Assembly (NCBI RefSeq): GCF_003967535.1
Contig: NZ_BIFR01000001.1
Span: 4,773,001-4,837,000, forward strand
Length of the DNA: 64,000 nt
Source of the DNA: Tengunoibacter tsumagoiensis
Lineage (GTDB): Bacteria; Chloroflexota; Ktedonobacteria; Ktedonobacterales; Ktedonobacteraceae
Direction of reading: 5' to 3'
Part shown: one piece after another, positions 44,318-52,632 of the stretch
Layout: the number at the start of each line of letters is the position of its first letter
Position numbering within the stretch: position 1 is the first letter of the stretch
Notes under the pieces: generated by a model
Database searches by the model: none
What the model was told of the DNA's origin: nothing
Seen by the model: the letters and a program-made list of their open reading frames with translations, nothing else
Translations under genes and position numbers: made by a program

Positions 44318-45997
44318 TCAGGCCTGTTGACCGGTCGCTAATCCATAAAACAGTAACACAGCGGCTATTGCCATCACCAGAAACGTGAATACAAGAGCTA
44401 TAGTCGTTCCCAGCCCAACCTGCTTCCCACGCATTAATTTCTGATTGCGACTGATAATAATCAGGTAGATAATCAATATTGGAGAGAGAACTCCTGAGAG
44501 GATATTAGCCCAGAACATTAATTGAATAGGATCTAGATGTAATAGGGCTAATCCAAGGCTGATAAGCATGGCTATGGTCAAAATCAGATAAAAACCTTCA
44601 TTCTGCCAGGGTCGTTTTGAGAGTCCAGCCGGCCATCCGATGGTTCCTGAGATGGCATAAGAAGAACCAGCAAGTAGTACAGGAATGGCCACCAGACCAG
44701 CACCAATAAAACCAATCGCAAAGAGATATTTCGCCACAGGACCCAGGACGGTGGTCAGGGCCAGAGCCGCATCAGCAGCGGTGGCAATACTTCGATGATG
44801 AACAAAAAGTGTCGCGGCTGTTGCAATAATGATCGCATAAGCAATCAGATTTCCACTAAAGACTCCTACAATCACATCCAGAGCCGATTCATGCAATTTC
44901 TTGTTGAGAGGGCCTGTGCGAATCTCTTCTTTTTCTCCCTGAACCTGCCAGAAGATATTATATGGAGAGATAGTGGCCCCCAATAAGGCAACTGCACTAC
45001 TCACACTGGCAAAATTGAGGTCAATATGAGGCACAAATGTATGAACTAGTATGCTTTGCCAATCTGGCTTTGCCATAATAGCTGTGACAAAGTACACGAT
45101 AAAGGCCAGACTCATGACCAGAAAGATCTTTTTCAAGGATTCAAAATTGCGGAAAACGGTAATATACCAGAGCAACACGGCAACCGGGACAACAAACCAG
45201 ACCCAACTGATCCCTGTAATTAACTCACAACCACTCCCAACCGCAACCAGATCAGCAGTGATCATCGCGATATTTGCCACTACCAGAACGAGCGCTGCAA
45301 AGAGAGCCACCCAACGTCCATAATGTTCTCGTAATACCTCTGCCAGACCCTGTTGGGTGACGCGGCCGATCCGTGCACAGGTTGTCATGACGAAATAATA
45401 CATTGGCGTTGAGAGCAACATCAACCAGAGATGCCCAAAACCATTCTGTGCTCCGTCAATTGAATAGGCTGTAACTGCGGAAGAGTCGTTGCCAGCCATC
45501 CCTCCCAGAAAGCCTGGCCCTAATAGCCTCAAGAGGGCATTCGGCTGTTCTTTTCGCTCTTCAACCTGAACTTGATGGCTTTTAGAAAGATGTGAAAGCT
45601 CCTCATGATCTCTCAAAGCTTCTGCTGTCGGAATGCTCTCTCCAATATCGTCGAGAAAATCATCTTCATTTATCGCCTTCTGCACCTGTACAGCACCAGG
45701 GGAGGTCATTGCTTCTAACTCTTGTTCGGATATATTCAGCGTAATCCTTCCATCTGACTCCTGTTTGGAAGGCGCTTCAACGTTCTGCACACGACTGATG
45801 GGGATATCTAGCTCTTTCTGAAAAATTTTTCCCTTTTTCACAATGACTTTCTCAACATGTCCTGCCTGATCTCGTTCGACTGCGACGACTTGCGGCTTGC
45901 TTACATCAGCTTCACCCAGGTCGCCGCGCAGGGTCTCAACTGCCATCCCAGATTCGATCGCATCTATGTCTTTGTCATTCGGGTGTTCTTGATCCAT
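44318..45997 (-). CDS. Nramp-family transporter, atypical, with N-terminal soluble domain
   Basis: 559 aa from the ATG at 45997 (GGAGG upstream; 46012 is an alternative). The first about 150 residues are soluble and acidic. They include VVAVERDQAGHVEKVIVKKG and a PRC-barrel-like stretch. The membrane part has about 11 helices and clear Nramp homology, but the conserved DPGN of helix 1 is replaced by GNDSSAVTAYS. The helix 6 metal motif (usually MPH) reads ATISPYNIFWQ and lacks the Met. These changes resemble a divergent Nramp subgroup; the transported ion cannot be assumed to be Mn or Fe. Confidence 0.82.
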   Translation of the reverse strand: MDQEHPNDKDIDAIESGMAVETLRGDLGEADVSKPQVVAVERDQAGHVEKVIVKKGKIFQKELDIPISRVQNVEAPSKQESDGRITLNISEQELEAMTSPGAVQVQKAINEDDFLDDIGESIPTAEALRDHEELSHLSKSHQVQVEERKEQPNALLRLLGPGFLGGMAGNDSSAVTAYSIDGAQNGFGHLWLMLLSTPMYYFVMTTCARIGRVTQQGLAEVLREHYGRWVALFAALVLVVANIAMITADLVAVGSGCELITGISWVWFVVPVAVLLWYITVFRNFESLKKIFLVMSLAFIVYFVTAIMAKPDWQSILVHTFVPHIDLNFASVSSAVALLGATISPYNIFWQVQGEKEEIRTGPLNKKLHESALDVIVGVFSGNLIAYAIIIATAATLFVHHRSIATAADAALALTTVLGPVAKYLFAIGFIGAGLVAIPVLLAGSSYAISGTIGWPAGLSKRPWQNEGFYLILTIAMLISLGLALLHLDPIQLMFWANILSGVLSPILIIYLIIISRNQKLMRGKQVGLGTTIALVFTFLVMAIAAVLLFYGLATGQQA

Positions 45998-46304
45998 ACC
46001 CTTCCCTCCCATGCATGATTTTATGATCTCATATTCTCTACAGTGTGCTGATGAGATGCTACTTTCTACTTTCTATACAAGGCTGTTGAGCTAACAGTTT
46101 CAAACACCATGCAAGAATCCAGGTACAGGCACAATGATCCCATTTGGCCCTGTTCTTATCCTATGAAAAGAGGGGGAGGGTCATGCTCTCACTTATATCT
46201 TTTTCACTCCTCAGTCTTATTAATGAGCACAACCATTGGCCGTAGCCGCGCCATTTTATAGAGTGATAACGTCTTTCAAACAGAGTCACTAAAAGGAGCC
46301 CACA

Positions 46305-47735
46305 ATGCCCACAATCAATGCAAATCAAGCCAGGCCAAACGTACAATATGATCTGATCGTTCTGGGAGCTGGTGCAGCTGGTAGTACCGCCGCTGCGACA
46401 GCGGCAGCCCAGGGCGCTCACGTCGCGCTTGTGGAACGCGACCAGCTCGGTGGCACCTGTCTGAATTATGGCTGCGATCCCACCAAGACGCTGTTAGCAA
46501 TCGCCCATCGACTCTATCAAGCCAGACATTCTGCTCCCTACGGCCTCTTTATCCCTACAGTCACTGTTGATTGGCAACAGGTCCAGAGCTATGTTCGCCA
46601 GGTTATTCAGCGTATTCGCGGTGGGACGCCTGAAGAAGCTGTTCAGGGCTTGCACGAACAGGGGATTGATGTCATCTCAGGTACAGCACACTTTATCTCA
46701 CCCTATGAAGTTCAGGTACAAGAAACTACCTATTCAGCACCACGCGTTATTCTTGCAACGGGCAATCAAACTGTGATCCCGGCGATTGAGGGGCTTTCGG
46801 AGGCCGGCTTCCTGACAAATCGAGAGGCTGTCTCGCTACCAAGCCTACCACGACGACTGGCTATCCTGGGTGGAGGGGCGATTGGCATAGAATTTGCCCA
46901 GCTCTTTCAACGCTTTGGAGTTCAGGTCTCCGTTTTAGAGCAAAGCGCACACCTGCTGGAAAAAGAAGATCGTGAATTGGCCAATGAACTCTGCCGCCTG
47001 CTCCGACAAGAAGGGATCTCGTTGCAGAGCGAGGTCCAGTTGCTTCGTGTCTCATCCACACCTTCGGGGAAAAAACTTCTACTACAACACAAGGATGGTC
47101 AGCAGAGTGAGCTTGAGGTCGATGAGATCTTGCTTGCACTTGGCCGGCGTCCCGCCCTGACAGAACTGGCTCTGGAAAAGGCTGGCGTGGTAAGCATGGC
47201 CAGCGGCGTGCCCGTGGACCAGACGCTGCGGACGAATGTGCCCCATATCTGGGCCGCTGGCGACGTGCTTGGTGGGCTACAATTCACTCATCTCGCTTAT
47301 GAACAGGGGAGACTAGCGGCACAAAATGCCTTCGCCAATCAACCACAACCGTTTGGCGAACGTATTATTCCATGGGTCACGTATACTGATCCTCCTCTTG
47401 CACATGTGGGCAAGACAGAAGAAGAGCTGCGGGAAAAGCAGGCTATTTATCGCGTTGGACATATCTCTTTCAATGAGATTGAACGTGCCATTACAAGCGG
47501 AGAGACAATGGGCCAGGTAAAACTATTTGTCGATGAGGCTGGACTCATCCTTGGTGGTCAGATTCTTGGGCAGCGTGCTGATGATCTCCTCGCACCACTT
47601 GTTCTTGCAATGCAGCTTAAACTCTCCGCCGAACAACTGGCTGCCACTATTTTGCCATATCCAACACGAAGTCAGGCAATTCGCTGGGTCTCCGATCATG
47701 TCAAAGGGTCGCTCGACTTTGAAAGCTCCATCTGA
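46305..47735 (+). CDS. MerA-like FAD-dependent disulphide oxidoreductase
   Basis: 476 aa. It has an FAD motif LIVLGAGAAGSTAAATAAA, a redox-active pair GGTCLNYGCDPTK (Cys52, Cys57), an NAD(P)-binding LGGGAIGIEFAQLF near 188, and IWAAGDVLGGLQFTHLA near 315. In dihydrolipoamide dehydrogenase the C-terminal HPT-x-x-E dyad is essential; here the aligned segment reads LPYPTRSQ, so His becomes Tyr and Glu becomes Gln. That favours a MerA-like or unknown disulphide reductase over E3. The N-terminal metal-binding domain and C-terminal Cys pair of MerA are absent. The substrate is unknown. AAAGGAG precedes the ATG. Confidence 0.85.
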   Translation: MPTINANQARPNVQYDLIVLGAGAAGSTAAATAAAQGAHVALVERDQLGGTCLNYGCDPTKTLLAIAHRLYQARHSAPYGLFIPTVTVDWQQVQSYVRQVIQRIRGGTPEEAVQGLHEQGIDVISGTAHFISPYEVQVQETTYSAPRVILATGNQTVIPAIEGLSEAGFLTNREAVSLPSLPRRLAILGGGAIGIEFAQLFQRFGVQVSVLEQSAHLLEKEDRELANELCRLLRQEGISLQSEVQLLRVSSTPSGKKLLLQHKDGQQSELEVDEILLALGRRPALTELALEKAGVVSMASGVPVDQTLRTNVPHIWAAGDVLGGLQFTHLAYEQGRLAAQNAFANQPQPFGERIIPWVTYTDPPLAHVGKTEEELREKQAIYRVGHISFNEIERAITSGETMGQVKLFVDEAGLILGGQILGQRADDLLAPLVLAMQLKLSAEQLAATILPYPTRSQAIRWVSDHVKGSLDFESSI

Positions 47736-47854
47736 GCATGTCCACATCGACACCTCTCTGAGACGAACATATGAGCATAGTCGTACTAAAAGTAACTATC
47801 TCAACCGTTTCATCAAAAAATGATGGGCTATGCTTCTATCTCAATAGCATCTTA

Positions 47855-47958
47855 GCCTGACAATCATGTATGGTTGCAGAAGCAATCTCACATAATGAAT
47901 CGTTTGGCCTGACAATCATGTATGGTTGTAGAAGCAATCTTACATAACGAATCTTTTA
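47855..47958. repeat. 52-bp tandem duplication
   Basis: Two 52-bp copies start at 47855 and 47907, each containing CCTGACAATCATGTATGGTT. They differ at a few bases. They lie upstream of the lipid kinase gene and could hold duplicated promoter or operator elements. Confidence 0.75.
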
Positions 47959-48006
47959 ATTCTTTTTAATAGAGAGATGTATGTGGTTTCTAAGGGAGTA
48001 GGTGTT

Positions 48007-49014
48007 ATGCGTACTGTTCTTATTCTTAATCCTGGTTCGGGAGCTTCGCTCCTCGCGTCTAATCAACATTCACCCCAACAAAAAGAGGAAGCAATCCTGG
48101 AAGCCCTTCGCAAGCAGGGTATTGAACCAGAAGTTCAATATACAACTCCTGAAGAGTCTGGTCGTGGTCTGGCACAACAAGCTGCTGCCGAAGGAGCTGA
48201 TCTTATCATCGCTGCCGGAGGAGATGGCACCCTACACGCGGTTGCAGGTGGACTGGTCGATACACAGAGTACACTGGGGATTCTCCCTATGGGAACAATG
48301 AATAACATTGCCAGGAGTCTGAAGATTCCAGAAGATCTTGACGAGGCGTGCCACATCATTGCCAATGGTGCCACAAGTTTAATTGACGTTGGCAAGATGA
48401 ATGATCATATCTTTCTAGAGGTGGCCGGTATTGGCCTGGAGGCAGCTCTCTTCCCTGCTGCCGAGGAAGTGAAAAGCAAGCATTGGCTCTCGAACATTCA
48501 TGGGGTTTTTAAGGGGTTAGGCACCCTCTTCTCTTTTCAACCAACAAAATACACAGTGAGCTTCGATGGACGCCGCAGCCGCACATTTCACGCGATACAG
48601 ATCAGCATCTGCAATTCTCCTTTTTATGGAGCGCGCCTCCAATTTGCTCCCAATGCAGTTATGGATGATGGCTTCCTCGATGTACTTATCTATAAGAATT
48701 TTAGCAAGCTCGATTATCTCCGTCATGCAATCTCAATCAGTCAGGGCCGCCGCGCCCTCGCGACAAAAGTCACACAGCGCAAGATTAAAACGCTTCATGT
48801 GGATGCAGCCTTAGCTGTCGATGTTCATGCTGATGGCGTCCCCAAAGGTCATACCCCTGTTTCTATTAGCATCCAATCAAGTGTATTGCACGTAAGAGTA
48901 CCAGAAAAGACTGCCACTGGCCCTAATCTAAAACAACCAGAAAATAAACGCCAGACACAAAAGGCCCAGCAGGATAGACTTCTTGAAGAGAAAGGTCCAA
49001 TGCATGTCCAATAA
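48007..49014 (+). CDS. Diacylglycerol/lipid kinase family (YegS/DagK)
   Basis: 335 aa from the ATG at 48007. The start MRTVLILNPGSGAS and the nucleotide motif LIIAAGGDGTLHAVAGGL (near residue 66) are typical of DAGK-catalytic proteins. GILPMGTMNNIARSLKIP follows, as do RLQFAPNAVMDDGFLDVLIY and the usual C-terminal beta domain. It phosphorylates a lipid such as diacylglycerol, undecaprenol or a sphingoid-like base. The downstream gene, a PAP2 phosphatase, overlaps it by 11 nt and starts within its end, so the two are translationally coupled and may act on one lipid pool. Confidence 0.9.
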   Translation: MRTVLILNPGSGASLLASNQHSPQQKEEAILEALRKQGIEPEVQYTTPEESGRGLAQQAAAEGADLIIAAGGDGTLHAVAGGLVDTQSTLGILPMGTMNNIARSLKIPEDLDEACHIIANGATSLIDVGKMNDHIFLEVAGIGLEAALFPAAEEVKSKHWLSNIHGVFKGLGTLFSFQPTKYTVSFDGRRSRTFHAIQISICNSPFYGARLQFAPNAVMDDGFLDVLIYKNFSKLDYLRHAISISQGRRALATKVTQRKIKTLHVDAALAVDVHADGVPKGHTPVSISIQSSVLHVRVPEKTATGPNLKQPENKRQTQKAQQDRLLEEKGPMHVQ

Positions 49015-49897
49015 CACGAAACCATCTGATACAAACGTCAATACACCAGAGGCACAGTATAATCTTCCGCAGGTCAAATTACCTGAGATCGCGCCGATGG
49101 TCAATGAGGCAGGCCGCGTAGCCACTGAGGTTCAACGCGTGGCGGCTGAGACGTCTTTCTCGGGACGTCGCGCAGTCTCACGTGGAACGATGTTTCTCGC
49201 ATTCTATCTCTGGCTTCTATCAGGGGCTATGATTCTGTCCTGGATTGCTCAACGCACACAGTTTTTCCCTGGTGATCGCTCGATTACTATTCGCCTACAG
49301 AAATATCGTCAACCCTGGATTCGGAAGTTCTTTCTGGGTGTGTCAGAGATTGGTTTTCCCTGGCTGGCAACTCCTATTACGATTGGGATTGCTGGCATCT
49401 TCTGGGCTCTGCGCTTCCGGCTGGAGGCCCTCTTTATCTTACTTACTTCTTCTTCAAATATTCTGAATATGATCGTTAAGCGCATTATTAAAAGGCCTCG
49501 ACCGACAACAGATCTGGTGACGGTGGCTCGCGTGATCAATGAGCCCAGTTTCCCTAGCGGACATGTCATGCACTATACCAATCTGTTTGGCCTCTTAATC
49601 TATCTCCTTGGCACAAACTGGCGCTCAAGCAGACTACGCAATTCGTTGATGGGGGTCTGCACGTTCTTGATTGCAACGATTGGCCCTTCACGCATCTATC
49701 TCGGAGCACACTGGCCCAGTGACGTCATGGCGGGCTATATCTATGGCGGCCTCTGGTTTGGAGGGATCATGACGCTCTACCTGCGCGTTAAAGCCTGGCT
49801 CCATCCAGCCAGGGGGCTTACTCCGCCACCTGCAGCCGTCCAGGGTCTTAAGCAACCCGGCGAACAAGATGGAGAAGAGTGTAAAGACGACAAGTAA
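49004..49897 (+). CDS. PAP2-family membrane phosphatase
   Basis: 297 aa from the ATG at 49004. A 65-residue cytosolic N-terminus precedes about six membrane helices. The three PAP2 motifs are intact: KRIIKRPRP, PSFPSGH and SRIYLGAHWPSD (catalytic His and Asp). The family includes undecaprenyl-pyrophosphate and phosphatidate phosphatases. Overlap with the lipid kinase gene suggests a kinase/phosphatase pair controlling a polyprenol or diacylglycerol pool. It ends with a Lys/Asp-rich tail. Confidence 0.92.
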   Translation: MSNNTKPSDTNVNTPEAQYNLPQVKLPEIAPMVNEAGRVATEVQRVAAETSFSGRRAVSRGTMFLAFYLWLLSGAMILSWIAQRTQFFPGDRSITIRLQKYRQPWIRKFFLGVSEIGFPWLATPITIGIAGIFWALRFRLEALFILLTSSSNILNMIVKRIIKRPRPTTDLVTVARVINEPSFPSGHVMHYTNLFGLLIYLLGTNWRSSRLRNSLMGVCTFLIATIGPSRIYLGAHWPSDVMAGYIYGGLWFGGIMTLYLRVKAWLHPARGLTPPPAAVQGLKQPGEQDGEECKDDK

Positions 49898-49985
49898 CAA
49901 TTATTGTTTGCTATTCTGAAACTGGTCCGCTACAATAGACTCTCAACGTCCTGAAGAGGGGGTAAAACAGACCGAGGTGTACAGA

Positions 49986-50348
49986 ATGCAAAATAATGCT
50001 AGAGGTTTTCAATGGTACCTTGCTGAGCTGCTTGAAGAGGCTCGCATCACTGGTGAAGCCGAACATATCGTCTATAATAGTCTGGTCCTGATCCGCGCAA
50101 GCTCGCCTGAGGAGGCATACAAAAAAGCCTTGCAGCGCGGAAAAGAGCGCGAGGATAACTATGAAGATGATGAAGGCCGCTGGGTTACCGTAGCCTTCCG
50201 CGGCTTAAGCGATCTCAATCTCATTGATGGCGAGCTTGAAGATGGGGCTGAGATTATCTATGAAGAGCTCGAGGGAATCTCTGATGAAGAGCTCGTGAAT
50301 CTTATCCCACCAAAAGAGCAATTAGGTGTCTTTCGAGTTGAGGAATAA
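49986..50348 (+). CDS. DUF4288-family protein
   Basis: 120 aa from the ATG at 49986 with GAGG upstream. It matches the DUF4288 pattern: WYLAELLEEA, VYNSLVLIRASSPEEAYKKALQRG, and GRWVTVAFRGLSDLNLIDGELEDGAE in parts, ending YEELEG. It is small and acidic, with no membrane segment. The function is unknown. It is followed by two hairpins shared with the convergent MFS gene. Confidence 0.8.
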   Translation: MQNNARGFQWYLAELLEEARITGEAEHIVYNSLVLIRASSPEEAYKKALQRGKEREDNYEDDEGRWVTVAFRGLSDLNLIDGELEDGAEIIYEELEGISDEELVNLIPPKEQLGVFRVEE

Positions 50349-50353
50349 GCCTC

Positions 50354-50440
50354 TGCAAACGAGTCGTTTGCACAATCCCACCAGAAATGCGGGATGACGA
50401 TGCAGGATTTATCTGTATCGCCATCTCGTATTTCTGCTGG
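50354..50440. terminator. Two hairpins between convergent genes
   Basis: A perfect 8-bp stem (50354-50361 with 50365-50372) is followed by a long imperfect stem across 50381-50440 with several G-U pairs. They lie between the DUF4288 and MFS genes. Confidence 0.6.
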
Positions 50441-50447
50441 CTTCATG

Positions 50448-51845
50448 CTACAAATCTTTCGTTCCCACTTTGATCGCTCGCTGTTTGCCAGTGGTGGTTA
50501 AAAAGATCTCGTTGCTCACCATCGGAAGGGCTGATTGGGGCTCGCCTGGGAGGATTTCAAGGGGCTGATCTGCCTCTAGAGCTAACAGACGATTTGCAGC
50601 ACGCTCTGGATATTTTTGCCGAATGGGTGTAAAGATAGCAATTCCAACAACGAGCATCCCCACTCCACCAATAATAAGCGAGACCATTGGCGTCCCCAGT
50701 TTCTCAGTCAAAGCGGTGAAAAAGGCCGCTCCCAATGGCCCGGGCGCAGCCGTAATCGTCCAGAAAGCTGAGGTGACGCGCCCCAGGAGATGATCGGGCG
50801 TGATCTCCTGCCGTAAAGACATCGAGGTTACACCAGCCATTGTGCTGGTAAAGGTAAAGCCTACCGCCATAAGGGCAATTAATGAAAGCTGACCCGAGAC
50901 TCCTATTAACCCCAGGAATAGACAATTCAACATAAAGCCAGCAATCCAGCAGAAACCAAAACCCAGGCGCTTGCGCAATGTAGGAATCATGAGTCCCGCA
51001 GCCAATGACCCCAGGCTTGCCAGACCAAAGACAATTCCAACGACACTATCGCTCTGCTTCAAATCATGCTTCAAATGAAACATAAACAGGTCCATTGCGC
51101 CCGACGTTAAAATGGTAAGAAAGAATAAGAGAATCGTGACCCAGCGCAAGACCGGCTGCTTCCACAGAAATTGTAAGCCCGCCAGAAATTCTTGCCGGAC
51201 GTTCCCTTTCATACTCACTGGTGGCAGCGTCTGCTGGGGCTTTAAGCGAATAAAGAAGATCGAAAAAGCAGAGACAAAAAATGAGAGCGCATCAAAACTG
51301 ATAGCAACACTGGAGCCAAAGCTACCAGAGACAGCCCCCGCCAGCACCGGACCCAGGACAAAGGCAATCGCATAGGTGACCTGCATCCGCCCATTGGCCT
51401 CAGTAATCTGATCAGTATCTACCAGATTAGCGATGGTCGTAACATAGGTAATCTGAAAGGTCATGCCCAGGCACGATCCCAGCGCCACAACAACAAAAAT
51501 TAACCAGAGTTGCGGACCATACACATACCAACAGATTGGAATAGTCAGATACAGCAGCGTGCGTGCAAGATCACTAAAGATCATCAATTTTCGGCGATCC
51601 AGCCGATCAACAAGCAGACCCGCAAAAATCCCCATCACCACTTGCCCTACACCAAAGACTCCGGTGACAAGCCCCATCGTGGCCACTGAGCCCGTCGCCT
51701 GCAATACTAAAAGTGGTATAGCAATGACTGCAAATGAATCCCCTAATACAGAGAGTGTCTGCCCGAACCAGAAGATATTAAACTGTCGATTACGCCATAA
51801 TCGTGCCCCCGGCGTCAAGTGGGAGCGTCCCTGTTGCATAGACAT
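50448..51845 (-). CDS. MFS transporter, enterobactin-exporter/drug type
   Basis: 465 aa, 12 predicted membrane helices. It begins with NRQFNIFWFGQTLSVLGDSF, then VATMGLVTGVFGVGQVVMGI and LLVDRLDRRKLMI (the conserved cytosolic DRxDRR-type loop), as in EntS-like and macrolide-type MFS pumps. A second half continues after a central loop at about 210-225. There are no partner genes. The substrate is unknown. Confidence 0.88.
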   Translation of the reverse strand: MSMQQGRSHLTPGARLWRNRQFNIFWFGQTLSVLGDSFAVIAIPLLVLQATGSVATMGLVTGVFGVGQVVMGIFAGLLVDRLDRRKLMIFSDLARTLLYLTIPICWYVYGPQLWLIFVVVALGSCLGMTFQITYVTTIANLVDTDQITEANGRMQVTYAIAFVLGPVLAGAVSGSFGSSVAISFDALSFFVSAFSIFFIRLKPQQTLPPVSMKGNVRQEFLAGLQFLWKQPVLRWVTILLFFLTILTSGAMDLFMFHLKHDLKQSDSVVGIVFGLASLGSLAAGLMIPTLRKRLGFGFCWIAGFMLNCLFLGLIGVSGQLSLIALMAVGFTFTSTMAGVTSMSLRQEITPDHLLGRVTSAFWTITAAPGPLGAAFFTALTEKLGTPMVSLIIGGVGMLVVGIAIFTPIRQKYPERAANRLLALEADQPLEILPGEPQSALPMVSNEIFLTTTGKQRAIKVGTKDL

Positions 51846-52199
51846 AAGAAAACCATCCTCTATACGTAAATAAACATGTGCACAAAAAAATAAATCGACT
51901 TAAAAACTCTTTAATAATCTTTTCCAGATAAAATAGAACATCATCATCTTTCCATACATACAAAAAAGACCATAAGTTCACTCATGGCGATCTGTCAGTA
52001 GCAAGTAGTATTGAATAGGCAGAGAATATTCACCACTGCTCATCCTATTATAGTCGAGCTCGTCTAGAGAGCACGATTTGTTCGAGTTCATAGAAGAGCC
52101 TCCTTTGACTGGTTTTCAAAAAGTCTCCTCAGGAAGAATGGTATAATATTCTAGAGAAAGTGTCTGGAAACAAGCGCTGTTAGAAGGGAAATAAGCAAT
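51846..52199. other. Intergenic region upstream of hicB-like gene
   Basis: No gene is seen. A TATAAT element at 52142-52147 lies 52 nt before the next start; no convincing -35 could be paired with it. No hicA-type toxin frame is present. Confidence 0.45.
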
Positions 52200-52421
52200 A
52201 TGGCTCGAATACTAGTCATTATTGAAAAAGGTGAATCCTCTTATGGTGCCTATGCACCCAATGTACCAGGCTGTGTTGCTGTAGGGGATACGCAAGAGGA
52301 GGTCGAAACACTTATACAAGAGGCTTTGCAAACACATCTGGCATTGCTTCAGGAAGAACACCTTCCATTACTTGAAACAACCGTAGCGGCTAAATATATA
52401 GACATTCCCATTTCGGCTTAA
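52200..52421 (+). CDS. HicB-like antitoxin domain protein (orphan)
   Basis: 73 aa forming one HicB-type (partial RNase H-like) fold: ILVIIEKGESSYGAYAPNVPGC, then VGDTQEEVETLIQEALQTHL. HicB antitoxins usually carry a C-terminal DNA-binding segment and an adjacent hicA toxin. Neither is visible, so this may be an orphan used for regulation or a remnant. GAAGGGAAA lies upstream of the ATG. Confidence 0.75.
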   Translation: MARILVIIEKGESSYGAYAPNVPGCVAVGDTQEEVETLIQEALQTHLALLQEEHLPLLETTVAAKYIDIPISA

Positions 52422-52543
52422 ACGATAGACTACTCACCTTCTTATCATCAAGGCCCCTTCTGCGAAAAGCGCTCTCAGACGGAAGGCCCGGTATTGTCAT
52501 GCTCCGCATTCACTTACTTATGCACTCATTCACTTGCTGAGTG

Positions 52544-52573
52544 TTGACATGAAGAGCTCATGCTTGCTATACT
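52544..52573 (+). promoter_or_regulatory. Promoter of the Ser/Thr kinase gene
   Basis: Consensus TTGACA at 52544-52549, an 18-bp spacer and TATACT at 52568-52573. Confidence 0.7.
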
Positions 52574-52632
52574 GGGAAACTGTGTGTATAAAACGTCTCT
52601 AGCTTTAGAGCGGATCTACGAAGGGGAAAGCC

